From assembly GCF_900302495.1 (NCBI RefSeq), contig NZ_OMKW01000001.1:868001-932000 (forward strand): DNA of 64,000 bases, written 5' to 3'. The stretch's first letter is position 1. Each line of letters begins with the position of its first letter. The notes beneath the pieces are model-generated. The model searched no databases. It was given only the letters and a program-made list of their open reading frames with translations, and was not told the DNA's origin. Positions 25,281 through 37,272 of this stretch are shown piece after piece. A program made the position numbers and the translations under genes. The stretch comes from Pontivivens insulae. Lineage in GTDB: Bacteria; Pseudomonadota; Alphaproteobacteria; Rhodobacterales; Rhodobacteraceae.

Positions 25281-26211
25281 ATATGCGCCCGATCGTGTTC
25301 AGCAAAATTTGGGCTGCGAGGATCGACGTCGTTCCCGTCTGATCATAGTCGGGCGCAACTTCGACCAGATCAATCCCGACAATATTGCCGCGCTTGGTCA
25401 GGCCGTCGATCAGCTCCAACACCTCGTAATAGAGAAATCCGCCATGGCTGGGCGTCCCGGTGCCCGGCGCGATTGAGGGATCGAACCCGTCAATGTCGAT
25501 GGTGAGATAATAGTCCACCCCGGCCGGAACCCGCTCCAGCACGGCTTCCACGCCCAGCTTGCGGATCTGGCGCACCGACAGAATGTCAGAGCCCCGCGCC
25601 CGTGCATCTTCATACCCTTCCTTCGCGGTGGAGGAGACGTTGCGGATCCCGAACTGGCTGAGCCCGGTCACGTAGTCCTGCTCCGCCGCGCGCCGCATCG
25701 GGTTGCCATGGCCATAGCGCACGCCATGCCGCTCATCCACGAAATCGAGATGGGCATCGATTTGAACGATGTGGATCGGCCCGTGATCGTCAAAGGCCCG
25801 GATACAGGGGATATTGACCGAATGATCGCCCCCCAGCACGACAGGCAAAGCTCCGGCTGCGCGAATGGCGCGGACGCCGGCTTCGATATTGGCGTGGCTC
25901 TTTTCCGTCAGCGTATGCACGATATCCGCGTCGCCGATATCGACCATCCGAACATTCTGCAGATAGGTGACATCATCTTCGTGATCATAAGCGCCCGCAT
26001 GCCCGAAGGAGAACAGCGTGGAGGCCTCGCGGATCGCTCTTGGCCCCATGCGGGTGCCGCTGCGCCATTGCGTGCCGCCATCAAAAGGCGCGCCCAGAAT
26101 GGCCACGTCGGCGTCAATCTTCTCCCAATCGCTGACCCAGGGGCTTTTGCCGAAAGTCGCGATCCCGGTGAAGGGCAGGTCCAGCCTGCCAGTCTCATAT
26201 CCATGGGCCAT
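25267..26211 (-). CDS. Second agmatinase-family ureohydrolase
   Basis: 314 residues. Metal-binding motifs GGDHS (127-131), DAHLDF (152-157) and DIDGFDPSIAPGTGTP (239-254) are complete, so it should be an active ureohydrolase. Compared with the speB product at 4491-5432 it uses GGDHS/DAHLD rather than GGDHF/DAHTD, and may favour another guanidino compound such as guanidinobutyrate, guanidinopropionate or a similar substrate. The family alone does not settle this. It precedes gloB on the same strand but is separated from it by a repeat pair. Confidence 0.85.
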   Translation of the reverse strand: MAHGYETGRLDLPFTGIATFGKSPWVSDWEKIDADVAILGAPFDGGTQWRSGTRMGPRAIREASTLFSFGHAGAYDHEDDVTYLQNVRMVDIGDADIVHTLTEKSHANIEAGVRAIRAAGALPVVLGGDHSVNIPCIRAFDDHGPIHIVQIDAHLDFVDERHGVRYGHGNPMRRAAEQDYVTGLSQFGIRNVSSTAKEGYEDARARGSDILSVRQIRKLGVEAVLERVPAGVDYYLTIDIDGFDPSIAPGTGTPSHGGFLYYEVLELIDGLTKRGNIVGIDLVEVAPDYDQTGTTSILAAQILLNTIGRIFANR

Positions 26212-26232
26212 GTCACGCTCCCCTTCTGGTCG

Positions 26233-26307
26233 GCCCTTCGGGGAGGATATTTGTCACCAAGAAGAAGAGGCAGCCTTCTTCTTGGCTGAAATATCCCCGC
26301 CGGAGGC
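26233..26307. repeat. Inverted pair of the dispersed intergenic repeat (copy 4)
   Basis: Left copy 26233-26267 (GCCCTTCGGGGAGGATATTT...CCAAGAAGAAG) and right copy 26275-26307, which is the reverse complement of GCCTCCGGCGGGGATATTTC...CCAAGAAGAAG. The two face each other across 7 bases and can fold into a hairpin of about 33 bp with mismatches. It lies between gloB and the ureohydrolase start. Confidence 0.85.
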
Positions 26308-26317
26308 GGCGCTGCGT

Positions 26318-27085
26318 TCAGAAATTGTCCTTGCGGCGGCGCACTTCGGTGAAGACCTCAGCATCGCTGCCATCGGGCAGGCCGACGGCGTCTTTCACGC
26401 TTTGCACATGCGCGCGCAGAAAGGGGTTCGTTGCCTTCTCTTCTGCCAGGGAGGAGGGCACAGTGGGCTGTCCGCGCTCTCGTGCGCTGTCGATGCGGGT
26501 GGCGCGGGCGAGCATGTCGGCATTCTGTGACTCGATCGTCAGCGCAAATTTCATGTTCGACTGTGTGTACTCATGCCCCGAATACACAATGGTGCTGTCG
26601 GGCATGTTCAGAAACTTCTCCATCGTGGTCTGCATCATCGGGCCATCTCCCTCGAACAGCCGACCACAGCCCATCGCCATAAGGCTGTCCGCACTGAACA
26701 CCGCGTCGGAGCCTGCGAAGTGAAACGCGATATGGCCGACCGTGTGGCCTGAGACATCGAGGACTTTGCCGGTGGAGGCGCCGACGGCGATATCGTCGCC
26801 CTCTTCCAGGGCCCGGTCGAGCGGTGGCAGACGATGCGCATCGGCTTTCCCGCCCCACACTTCGCACCCGTATTTCGCCCGCAGCTCTGCCGTGCCATCG
26901 ATATGGTCAGGGTGGTGATGGGTGATCAGCAGCAGATCGAGGCCCAGGCCACGGGCCTCCAGCGCCTCGATCAAGGGTCCGGCTTCGGGTGCATCCACGA
27001 CCGCAACTTTGCCTGTTTCAGCGTCGCGCAGGATATAGGCGTAATTGTCTTCGAGACAGGGAACGGTTTGAATGTCGAGCGCCAT
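26318..27085 (-). CDS. gloB: Hydroxyacylglutathione hydrolase (glyoxalase II)
   Basis: 255 residues. Metallo-beta-lactamase fold with LLITHHHPDHIDGTAEL (binuclear metal motif THxHxDH), DVSGHTVGHIAFHF, VFSADSLMAMGCGRLFEG and VYSGHEYTQSNMKFAL, ending NPFLRAHVQSVKDAVGL and RRRKDNF, all typical of glyoxalase II. It hydrolyses S-lactoylglutathione to D-lactate and glutathione. GGAGGACC precedes ATG 27085. Divergent from a methyltransferase gene with a 61-bp gap. Confidence 0.96.
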   Translation of the reverse strand: MALDIQTVPCLEDNYAYILRDAETGKVAVVDAPEAGPLIEALEARGLGLDLLLITHHHPDHIDGTAELRAKYGCEVWGGKADAHRLPPLDRALEEGDDIAVGASTGKVLDVSGHTVGHIAFHFAGSDAVFSADSLMAMGCGRLFEGDGPMMQTTMEKFLNMPDSTIVYSGHEYTQSNMKFALTIESQNADMLARATRIDSARERGQPTVPSSLAEEKATNPFLRAHVQSVKDAVGLPDGSDAEVFTEVRRRKDNF

Positions 27086-27146
27086 GGTGCGGGTCCTCCG
27101 GGTGCGATACTGTGCGTGACGTTGGTTCATTCGGGCAGCTAGTGCA

Positions 27147-27917
27147 ATGCATCTCGATGTCGTCGATCTGAAGAGCTTTTACTATCGCACCCGGCTGGGC
27201 CGTGGTGCGCAGGCGTCCTTGCAATTCGCTTTGCGTCAGATGTGGCCAGATCTGACGGGGCAGAGCCTGGTCGGTTTCGGATTTGCCGCGCCCTTCCTGC
27301 GTCCGTTTCTCAAGGATGCAGAACGTGTGCTCAGTTTCATGCCGGCCCAGCAGGGCGTCATGGCCTGGCCCGCCGGACAGCCCAATCATTGTGCGCTGGT
27401 CGAGGAGACGCATTGGCCCGCGCAGGCGGGGGCCTTCGACCGGATCATCGTCGCCCATGGTCTGGAGACCTGTGAGCGTCCGACAGCATTGCTTGAGGAG
27501 ATCTGGCGCGTCTTGTCCCCGGGTGGGCGTGTGATCTTTGTGGTGCCCAACCGCACCGGCGCCTGGGCGCAGCGGGATGTCACGCCTTTCGGATATGGTC
27601 GTCCCTACAGTTTCGGACAGCTCGATGCACAGTTGCGCACCCACCGGTTCGAGCCTGAAGGGCATCGCGCGGCCCTGTTTCTGCCGCCATCGCACAAACG
27701 CTCAATGTTGCGACTGCAAAATACCGCAGAGCGCCTTGGCCGGAAGATGAAGGCGGATCGGATCGCGGGGGCGCTGTTGGTCGAGGCGATCAAGGAAGTG
27801 CATGCGCTGCCTCGCGGGCGCCGGGCAGAGGCGCGGCGGCCCCGCCTGCTGGGCGGTCTGGCGGCTCCGGCACCCGCACCGACGCCGCTTCCGTCTCGCA
27901 GGCATCGCTGCGACTGA
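27147..27917 (+). CDS. SAM-dependent methyltransferase-like protein
   Basis: 256 residues. LVGFGFAAPFLRPFL replaces the usual GxGxG motif I, and the later motifs are DRIIVAHGLETCERPTALLEEIWRVLSPGGRVIFVVPNR and THRFEPEGHRAALFLPPSH. This is the methyltransferase-11 pattern seen in Rhodobacterales next to gloB. The degenerate motif I (GFGFA) still has a plausible SAM loop. C-terminus is basic and Pro/Ala-rich. Substrate unknown. Confidence 0.78.
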   Translation: MHLDVVDLKSFYYRTRLGRGAQASLQFALRQMWPDLTGQSLVGFGFAAPFLRPFLKDAERVLSFMPAQQGVMAWPAGQPNHCALVEETHWPAQAGAFDRIIVAHGLETCERPTALLEEIWRVLSPGGRVIFVVPNRTGAWAQRDVTPFGYGRPYSFGQLDAQLRTHRFEPEGHRAALFLPPSHKRSMLRLQNTAERLGRKMKADRIAGALLVEAIKEVHALPRGRRAEARRPRLLGGLAAPAPAPTPLPSRRHRCD

Positions 27918-28296
27918 GGGAATCGCCCGGGTGAAATGCAAGCGTTTTCCCGATTTGCTGAAAACGTTTTCCGCATTGAATTTCTGGATCGGGCCGCGAA
28001 GCAGGCTCCTCGCTGTCGGATTCGGGGCATTCTGCCGCACCGATGTGAAAAAATGCACATTGGATTCACGAAAAAAAATGCGCTTTCTTCCACGGAATAC
28101 CATGGAATACCGAATTTGATAAATATTTTCAAAGCGTTAATAAAATGGGTCTTTATGTTGCTCTGCGGAAGTACCTCTGCTATCACCCGCGCAGTTTCAT
28201 TCCGCAGGTCGCTCATCCGGGTGGCCATGAACCACTGCGGACCATTTGGCATGTCGTGAATGTGCTGGCTGGTCTGCTAGAAAGATGGGGTGCCCC
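27918..28296. promoter_or_regulatory. AT-rich upstream region of the atp operon
   Basis: No gene is seen in this 379-bp gap. It holds a perfect 12-bp palindrome GAAAACGTTTTC (27960-27971), a second CGTTTTCC box at 27943-27950 exactly 22 bp before the one at 27965-27972, and further down two direct repeats GGAATACC at 28094-28101 and 28104-28111, 10 bp apart. The section 28050-28150 is AT-rich, suitable for the main atp promoter. GAAA.CG.TTTC palindromes suit LacI-family regulators; which one acts here is not known. Confidence 0.5.
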
Positions 28297-30395
<2,099 letters not shown>

Positions 30396-30419
30396 TCTTA
30401 AGGGAAGGGAGCAAGGCGT

Positions 30420-31289
30420 ATGCCGAGCCTCAAGGACCTGAAAATCCGGATCGAAAGTGTCAAATCGACACGGAAGATCACCAAGGCGATGCAGATGGTC
30501 GCCGCCGCGAAACTGCGCCGTGCGCAGGAAGCGGCGGAGGCTGCGCGCCCCTATGCCGAGCGCATGGAGGCCGTCCTTGGCAATCTGGCGGCGGGGTCGA
30601 AGAACTCCGCTTCCGCACCGATGCTGCTGCGCGGCACCGGGTCGGACCAGACCCATCTGCTGATCGTCGCAACTGCGGAGCGTGGCCTCTGCGGTGGTTT
30701 CAACACCAATATTGCCAAGCTGGCACGCGCTCACATCGAGCGTTTGCAGGGCGAAGGCAAAACCGTGAAGATCATCACAGTCGGGAAGAAAGGGCGCGAG
30801 CAGTTGCGCCGCGACTTCCGTGACCTGTTCGTCGATCACGTGGATCTGAGCGAAGTGAAGCGTGTTGGCTACGACAATGCCTCCGCCATCGCGCAGGACG
30901 TTCTGGGCCGCTTTGCCGCGGGTGAATTTGATGTCGCCACGCTGTTCTATGCTCAGTTCGAGAACGTGATCACGCAGCGCCCCACAGCGCAGCAGATCAT
31001 CCCGGCGGTTGTTGAAGACGATGCCGATACCGGCGCGCTTTATGACTACGAGCCAGAGGAAGATGCGATCCTTGCGGATCTGCTTCCCCGTTCGGTCGCC
31101 ACGCAGATCTTCACCGGTCTGCTGGAAAATGCCGCTTCCGAGCAGGGCGCGCGGATGTCCGCAATGGACAACGCAACCCGCAACGCAGGCGACATGATCG
31201 ACAAGCTGACCATCGAGTTCAACCGGACCCGTCAGGCAGCGATCACGAACGAGCTTATCGAAATTATCTCGGGCGCCGAGGCGCTCTAA
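30420..31289 (+). CDS. atpG: ATP synthase F1 subunit gamma
   Basis: 289 residues. N-terminal helix [36 protein letters not shown] and C-terminal helix [51 protein letters not shown] form the rotating coiled coil of F1. [10 protein letters not shown] is the conserved Rossmann-like part. 24 bp after atpA, preceded by AAGGGAGCAAGG. Confidence 0.98.
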   Translation: MPSLKDLKIRIESVKSTRKITKAMQMVAAAKLRRAQEAAEAARPYAERMEAVLGNLAAGSKNSASAPMLLRGTGSDQTHLLIVATAERGLCGGFNTNIAKLARAHIERLQGEGKTVKIITVGKKGREQLRRDFRDLFVDHVDLSEVKRVGYDNASAIAQDVLGRFAAGEFDVATLFYAQFENVITQRPTAQQIIPAVVEDDADTGALYDYEPEEDAILADLLPRSVATQIFTGLLENAASEQGARMSAMDNATRNAGDMIDKLTIEFNRTRQAAITNELIEIISGAEAL

Positions 31290-32732
<1,443 letters not shown>

Positions 32733-32792
32733 TCTGAACAGGTAGGCAGGGGTGCCAAGCCGCACCCCGCCCGCCCGACCAAGGAGGCTTGA

Positions 32793-33191
32793 ATGGCCGA
32801 TACCATGCAGTTCGACCTCGTCAGCCCGGAGCGGAGCTTGCACTCTGCTCAGGTCACGAAGGTCCAGATCCATGGCGAAGAGGGCGAGATGACGGTTATG
32901 CCGCAGCACGCCGCGACGCTGACCCTGCTGCGCCCCGGTATGCTGACGGTTTACGAAGGCACCGAGGCTCACGACTATGTCGTGACCGGCGGCTTTGCCG
33001 AGATCGGCCCGGAAGGCGTGTCCGTTCTGGCAGAGCAGGCAAGCCTGAAAGCCGACGTCACGACCGATTGGATCGACCGTGTCGTGGACGCTGCTGAAAA
33101 GGCAGCTCTCGAAGCCACGGACGATAACAAGATCACGGTGAACCAGCGCGTGAACCACGCCCGGTTCCTCAAGCAGCAGCTCGGTCTCTGA
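32793..33191 (+). CDS. atpC: ATP synthase F1 subunit epsilon
   Basis: 132 residues. N-terminal beta-sandwich MQFDLVSPERSLHSAQVTKVQIHGEEGEMTVMPQHA is intact; the C-terminal helices are present but short (DAAEKAALEATDDNKITVNQRVNHARFLKQQLGL). Epsilon connects gamma to the c-ring and can restrain ATP hydrolysis. AAGGAGG precedes ATG. Last F1 gene, followed by a terminator. Confidence 0.97.
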   Translation: MADTMQFDLVSPERSLHSAQVTKVQIHGEEGEMTVMPQHAATLTLLRPGMLTVYEGTEAHDYVVTGGFAEIGPEGVSVLAEQASLKADVTTDWIDRVVDAAEKAALEATDDNKITVNQRVNHARFLKQQLGL

Positions 33192-33221
33192 CCGCACTGA
33201 TTGCTAAAAGTGAAACGAATG

Positions 33222-33248
33222 GCCCCATCGCATGCGGTGGGGCTTTTT
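33222..33248 (+). terminator. Intrinsic terminator of the atp operon
   Basis: GCCCCA (33222-33227) pairs with TGGGGC (33238-33243) over an inner CGC/GCG stem, followed by TTTTTG. Confidence 0.92.
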
Positions 33249-33263
33249 GTTTAGGGTGAGCGG

Positions 33264-33614
33264 ATGAAACGTCTCAATTCGCATCAAATTGGTATCGATG
33301 AGGGCTTTGTCAGCCTCTTCGATCATTGGGCCCAAACCACGGTGATGTGGGATGGTGCCGGGGAGCGTACGGTTCGCGCGACCGTCTCGTTCGATGAACC
33401 GTTTGCCGAGCCGCCAACCGTCTCCCTTTCGATTGCCGTGCTTGATGCCGACAATGAAAGCTATCTGCGCCTGAATTTGCGGACAGAAGACGTGACAACC
33501 ACCGATTTCACCATTGCCGCCGACACGTGGGAGGACACGCGCATCGCCCGCCTTGGAATGCGTTGGACCGCGATCGGTGTTCTCGTAGACACGGATGAGC
33601 TGTGGGACGTTTAG
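33264..33614 (+). CDS. H-type lectin domain protein
   Basis: 116 residues with no signal peptide. The order ATVSFDEPFAEPPTVSLSIAVLDAD, RLNLRTEDVTTTDFTIAADTWEDTRIARLGMRWTAIG is the H-type lectin pattern, a beta-sandwich that binds N-acetylgalactosamine in animal agglutinins; in bacteria its role is mostly unknown. It lies 73 bp after atpC beyond the terminator, and its stop codon overlaps that of the convergent DUF418-like gene by three bases. Confidence 0.78.
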   Translation: MKRLNSHQIGIDEGFVSLFDHWAQTTVMWDGAGERTVRATVSFDEPFAEPPTVSLSIAVLDADNESYLRLNLRTEDVTTTDFTIAADTWEDTRIARLGMRWTAIGVLVDTDELWDV

Positions 33615-34633
33615 CCCGATAGGCGACGCAGCAATATTTCCAGCGGTCCGGTTGTGGAGATATAGCGCTGCCAGAGCCAAGCATATGTCACCAATGTCAG
33701 GATGAAGGAGAGAGAAGTCAAAAGCGCCGCGCCACCCGACAGGTTCATCAACCAACCCGCCGCCTCAAACGTCCCCATGCCAAGGATCACTTGCGCGATG
33801 TAGAGTGTGAGTGTCTGCCGTCCGGCGGAAAGAACAGCAGCAAAACCTCTCTCAGACGGACAGAGCCAAAGGCAAAGCCCGATTGCTGCCGTCGCCCAGC
33901 CCGTGGCCGCTATCATGTAGAGTGGCATGGGCGGCACCGGCTCTGTCTCGAATAACAACGACAACTCGTCCGGGCCGGCAGCGCCGACGAGGAAGTGAGA
34001 TGCTATCTCCACCATCAGCGCCACCGCGAGGCCCAGACCGATCAGGTGCCCCTGTACTTTGCGAGATCCAAGGTCAAATCGGCTAAGGAAGATGCCCCAT
34101 AGCAGGAAGCCAACCCACGGCAGGACCGGATGCCATCCATTGAACAAAAGATTTCGGAGCGCACCCTCAACCGTCCAGAGGTCGAGATAGGTCAGGCTTT
34201 CCCACGCCCAACCCGCATCATAGTCAAACAAGAGGATAGCCACGACCTGTCCAATCAGCAGCGCGCCGCATGCGAGCAGAACGGCGCGTGTTGATGCGAA
34301 CAGGAATGGCAGGGCGACTACGAAATAGACGGCGTAATAGTGGATTATGTCCGCCGGAAAGATCGCAAGGTTCGCCAGCCCAACTGCGAGCAGAACAGCG
34401 GATCGCTTCAATGTGCGCCGCGAGATCTGTTTCGCGGACCGACCCCGCGCGCCGATGGCGAAGCTGACGCCCGCCAGTACCACGAACAAAGCAGCAGCGC
34501 GGCCCTGCAACAGCTCGACCAGCCACGGCGCGCCGAATTCTGGATCGCGCAACACGATGTCAAAATTGACGAGCACCATGCCTGAGAATGCGAGAAATCT
34601 TGCCAGATCGAGGCCATGCAGTCGCTGCGCCAT
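33611..34633 (-). CDS. DUF418/HGSNAT-like multi-pass membrane protein
   Basis: 340 residues with about ten hydrophobic segments. The opening LHGLDLARFLAFSGMVLVNFDIVL is the acyltransferase-like DUF418/DUF1624 (heparan-alpha-glucosaminide N-acetyltransferase-like) signature; FPADIIHYYAVYFVVALPFLFA and GRQTLTLYIAQVILGMG are further family features. Such proteins are thought to transfer acyl groups across or at the membrane. The start ATG lies only four bases after the U-run of the prs terminator and no Shine-Dalgarno is visible, which makes its expression odd. Confidence 0.78.
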   Translation of the reverse strand: MAQRLHGLDLARFLAFSGMVLVNFDIVLRDPEFGAPWLVELLQGRAAALFVVLAGVSFAIGARGRSAKQISRRTLKRSAVLLAVGLANLAIFPADIIHYYAVYFVVALPFLFASTRAVLLACGALLIGQVVAILLFDYDAGWAWESLTYLDLWTVEGALRNLLFNGWHPVLPWVGFLLWGIFLSRFDLGSRKVQGHLIGLGLAVALMVEIASHFLVGAAGPDELSLLFETEPVPPMPLYMIAATGWATAAIGLCLWLCPSERGFAAVLSAGRQTLTLYIAQVILGMGTFEAAGWLMNLSGGAALLTSLSFILTLVTYAWLWQRYISTTGPLEILLRRLSG

Positions 34634-34637
34634 AAAA

Positions 34638-34665
34638 AAAGCCCCGAATGTTCCTTCGGGGCTTT
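34638..34665 (-). terminator. Intrinsic terminator of prs
   Basis: An 11-bp perfect stem (AAAGCCCCGAA on either strand, 34638-34648 against 34655-34665) with a 6-base loop; the A-run 34634-34640 becomes a U-run in the minus-strand transcript. Confidence 0.95.
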
Positions 34666-34703
34666 AGATGTGTGTTTGGCGTCAGGCGTTAAAGCCCCAA
34701 CAT

Positions 34704-35723
34704 TTACCGCATCGGGTAAAATGCCTCGTAAATCGGGCCGAGGGCTTCTTCCGAGAACAGGGAGGAGACGCTGGTTCCGTTCGAGATGTTCAGGATCGCC
34801 TGTGCAAACATCGGGCCAATCGGGACAACGCGAATGTTATCGCACGCCTTCACAGGCTCAGGCTGCTCGATGGAGTCGGTGACGACGAGGCTCTTGAGTA
34901 CGGATTTTTCGATCCGTCCAACGGCCGGGCCGGACAGAACGCCGTGTGAGATATAGGCGTGCACTTCCTTGGCGCCGCCCTCGTTCTGGATGATCTCTGC
35001 CGCTTTGCACAGCGTGCCCGCCGTGTCGCAGATATCGTCGACGATGATAGCGCGTTTGCCTGCCACTTCGCCGATGATCGTCATCTCTTCGATTTCACCG
35101 GGCTTGGAGCGGCGCTTGTCCACGATGGCAAGGCCGACGCCGATCCGCTTGGCCAATTCACGGGCCCGCGCCACGCCGCCTACGTCGGGGGAGACGATGA
35201 TGACGTCGCTGAGGTCATCGAAATTCGCCATGATGTCGAGCGCAAAGACCGGCGCGGCATAGAGGTTGTCCACCGGAATGTCGAAGAAGCCCTGGATCTG
35301 TCCCGCATGCAGATCCATGGTCAGGACCCGGTCGATGCCCGCCTCGGAAATCAGGTTCGCGACGAGCTTCGCGCTGATCGGTGTGCGGGCGGAGGTGCGG
35401 CGATCCTGCCGTGCATATCCGAAATAAGGAATCACCGCCGTTATCCGCTGAGCCGACGACCGGCGCAGCGCGTCTGCCATGATCAGCAACTCCATCAAAT
35501 TATCGTTGGCCGGATTAGAGGTCGACTGAATGATGAACATGTCCTCGTCGCGGACATTGTCATAGACCTCGACGAAAATTTCCTTGTCATTGAAACGCTC
35601 TACGCGGGCGTTTGCCAATGCGACCTGCGATCCGCGATAGACCGACATGCGCTTGGCGACTGTTTCGGCAAGCTCGCGGTTGGCATTGCCAGAGATGAGT
35701 TTGAGGTTGATGTCGGCTTTCAT
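34704..35723 (-). CDS. prs: Ribose-phosphate pyrophosphokinase
   Basis: 339 residues. [41 protein letters not shown] is the ATP-binding region, [22 protein letters not shown] contains the metal-binding His, and [21 protein letters not shown] is the PRPP-binding loop. It makes PRPP for nucleotide, His and NAD synthesis. ATG 35723 follows AAAGGACG at proper distance; ATGs at 35762 and 35747 would add residues not needed by the fold. Confidence 0.97.
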   Translation of the reverse strand: MKADINLKLISGNANRELAETVAKRMSVYRGSQVALANARVERFNDKEIFVEVYDNVRDEDMFIIQSTSNPANDNLMELLIMADALRRSSAQRITAVIPYFGYARQDRRTSARTPISAKLVANLISEAGIDRVLTMDLHAGQIQGFFDIPVDNLYAAPVFALDIMANFDDLSDVIIVSPDVGGVARARELAKRIGVGLAIVDKRRSKPGEIEEMTIIGEVAGKRAIIVDDICDTAGTLCKAAEIIQNEGGAKEVHAYISHGVLSGPAVGRIEKSVLKSLVVTDSIEQPEPVKACDNIRVVPIGPMFAQAILNISNGTSVSSLFSEEALGPIYEAFYPMR

Positions 35724-35858
35724 CGGTGGCGTCCTTTTGGCAGGCATGTCAGACCTTTTCATGCGGGCTGGGCTGGTGCGGTTGCGTTAGCACTGTGCGC
35801 CCGCCAAGCAAACCCTATGTGTCATCTATAAGACAAAGAACGACAGGAGTGCCGCGCC

Positions 35859-36455
35859 GTGGCCACGATTGATTACTACACCTTCCCGCTGTCCCCTTTC
35901 GCCTATCTCGCCGGGGAGCAGTTGGAGGCCGTCGCCGCTTCGCACGGCGCGACGATCAACTACATCCCGTTCGATCTGCTGAAGGTCTTTGGGGAACAGG
36001 GCACGCAGCCTCCGGGAAAGCGGCATCCATCTCGTCAGGCCTATCGCCTGCAAGAGCTTGCGCGTGTTGCCAAGATGAACGGGCTTGAGATCAACCTCAA
36101 ACCGGCACACTGGCCCACCGATCCGAAACCAGCCGTGATCGCGATGATCAACGCGCAGTCTGCGGAAGGCGGCGATCTGGGCAAGCTGACCCACGGGATT
36201 CTGCGTGCTGTGTGGGCTGAAGAGAAGGACATCTCCCAACTGGAGGTGATCGAGGCTTGCCTGACTGCCGCCGGCTATGACGCGTCGGTCGCCCATGGGG
36301 ATGCCGAGGCGGCGCTTGCTCAATTCGAGCGGAACACTGTCACCGCGATGGATGCGGGCGTCTTTGGCGCGCCCACCTATATCGTCGACGATCAGGTGTA
36401 TTGGGGGCAGGATCGTCTGTCCTATCTCGACGCCTATCTCGCAGAAAATGCCTGA
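35859..36455 (+). CDS. 2-hydroxychromene-2-carboxylate isomerase-like (DsbA/GST-kappa fold)
   Basis: 198 residues from a GTG start. IDYYTFPLSPFAYLAGEQLEAVAASHGATINYIPFDL is the thioredoxin-fold opening where a Ser replaces the DsbA cysteine, as in HCCA isomerases and kappa glutathione transferases. C-terminal FGAPTYIVDDQVYWGQDRLSYLDAYL is the family hallmark. The family isomerises ring-cleavage products with glutathione; actual substrate unknown. The stop overlaps the next gene by 8 nt. Confidence 0.85.
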   Translation: MATIDYYTFPLSPFAYLAGEQLEAVAASHGATINYIPFDLLKVFGEQGTQPPGKRHPSRQAYRLQELARVAKMNGLEINLKPAHWPTDPKPAVIAMINAQSAEGGDLGKLTHGILRAVWAEEKDISQLEVIEACLTAAGYDASVAHGDAEAALAQFERNTVTAMDAGVFGAPTYIVDDQVYWGQDRLSYLDAYLAENA

Positions 36456-37230
36456 GACCCTTAGCGGGGCCAGGACCGGGATCATGCGCAGGGCCGGTGA
36501 CGGTCCACGCGTGATCCTGTCCCATTGCTCGCTGTCCCATTCGGGCGCCTGGAAACCCCTGTTGTCGGTTCGCCCCGATCTGGACGCCGTGGCGCTGGAC
36601 CTGCCCGGTCACGGGCAGAGTGAGACAGATGAAGCGCGCTCCCCCGAGAGGCAGGCCGCGGATGCGGTGCTTGATATATTGGGCGATGGTCCCGCGCATC
36701 TGGTTGGTCACTCTTTTGGTGGCCGCGTGATGGCAAGGGCCGCGCTGGAGCGCCCTTCCGCCGTTGCATCGCTCACGCTGATAGAGCCGATGATGTTTCA
36801 TCTGCTGCAAGAGGCCGGCGACCCCTTGGCCGAAGATGAGCGCGTGGCGAGTGCGGCTTATGCCGACGCCCTGGCCACCGGGGATCGAGAGGCGCAGGCC
36901 CGTGCCTTCATGGCGCGTTGGGGCAACGGTGTCGCGTGGGAGGATTTGCCCGCTAGGCTGCGTGCCTATGCCATTGAGCGCATTCACTTCATAGATCGGT
37001 CCGCCGAGGACGTGATGGGCAATCCTCCTGGGCAAATGACATTATCGGTTCTGCCGTCACTGCCCGGCCCGGTACGCATCCTATACGGCGCGCAGACCGT
37101 CGGCGCCGCTATTGGCATCGCGCGGCATGTCGGCCGTGCTGTTGGGGTGGAGCCGACTGAGATCCCCGGCGCAGGACATATGGTGGCGATCACGCACCCG
37201 GCGGAGGTGGCGCGGCACCTGCCATTCTAG
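36448..37230 (+). CDS. Alpha/beta hydrolase
   Basis: 260 residues from ATG 36448. ILSHCSLSHSGAWKPLL (oxyanion part), DLPGHGQSE, nucleophile elbow LVGHSFGGRV (catalytic Ser), and IPGAGHMVAITHPAEVARHL with the catalytic His are in the correct order. Substrate unknown. Overlaps the isomerase gene by 8 nt, so the two are translated together. Converges on ltaE with a repeat element filling the 42-bp gap. Confidence 0.88.
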   Translation: MPETLSGARTGIMRRAGDGPRVILSHCSLSHSGAWKPLLSVRPDLDAVALDLPGHGQSETDEARSPERQAADAVLDILGDGPAHLVGHSFGGRVMARAALERPSAVASLTLIEPMMFHLLQEAGDPLAEDERVASAAYADALATGDREAQARAFMARWGNGVAWEDLPARLRAYAIERIHFIDRSAEDVMGNPPGQMTLSVLPSLPGPVRILYGAQTVGAAIGIARHVGRAVGVEPTEIPGAGHMVAITHPAEVARHLPF

Positions 37231-37238
37231 GTCAGACC

Positions 37239-37272
37239 GCCTTCGGCGGGGGTATTTTGACCAATCCGAAGG
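37239..37272. repeat. Dispersed intergenic repeat, copy 5 (convergent type, perfect terminal arms)
   Basis: Begins GCCTTCGGCGGGGGTATTTT and ends CCAATCCGAAGG. Its ends GCCTTCGG and CCGAAGGC are perfect 8-bp inverted repeats, so the whole element can form a hairpin. It occupies the gap between the convergent hydrolase and ltaE stops. Confidence 0.82.

Noticed and set aside
28113-28135. FNR-type box TTGAT...TCAA before the atp operon
   Set aside because: The half-sites are separated by more bases than the TTGAT-N4-ATCAA consensus allows.
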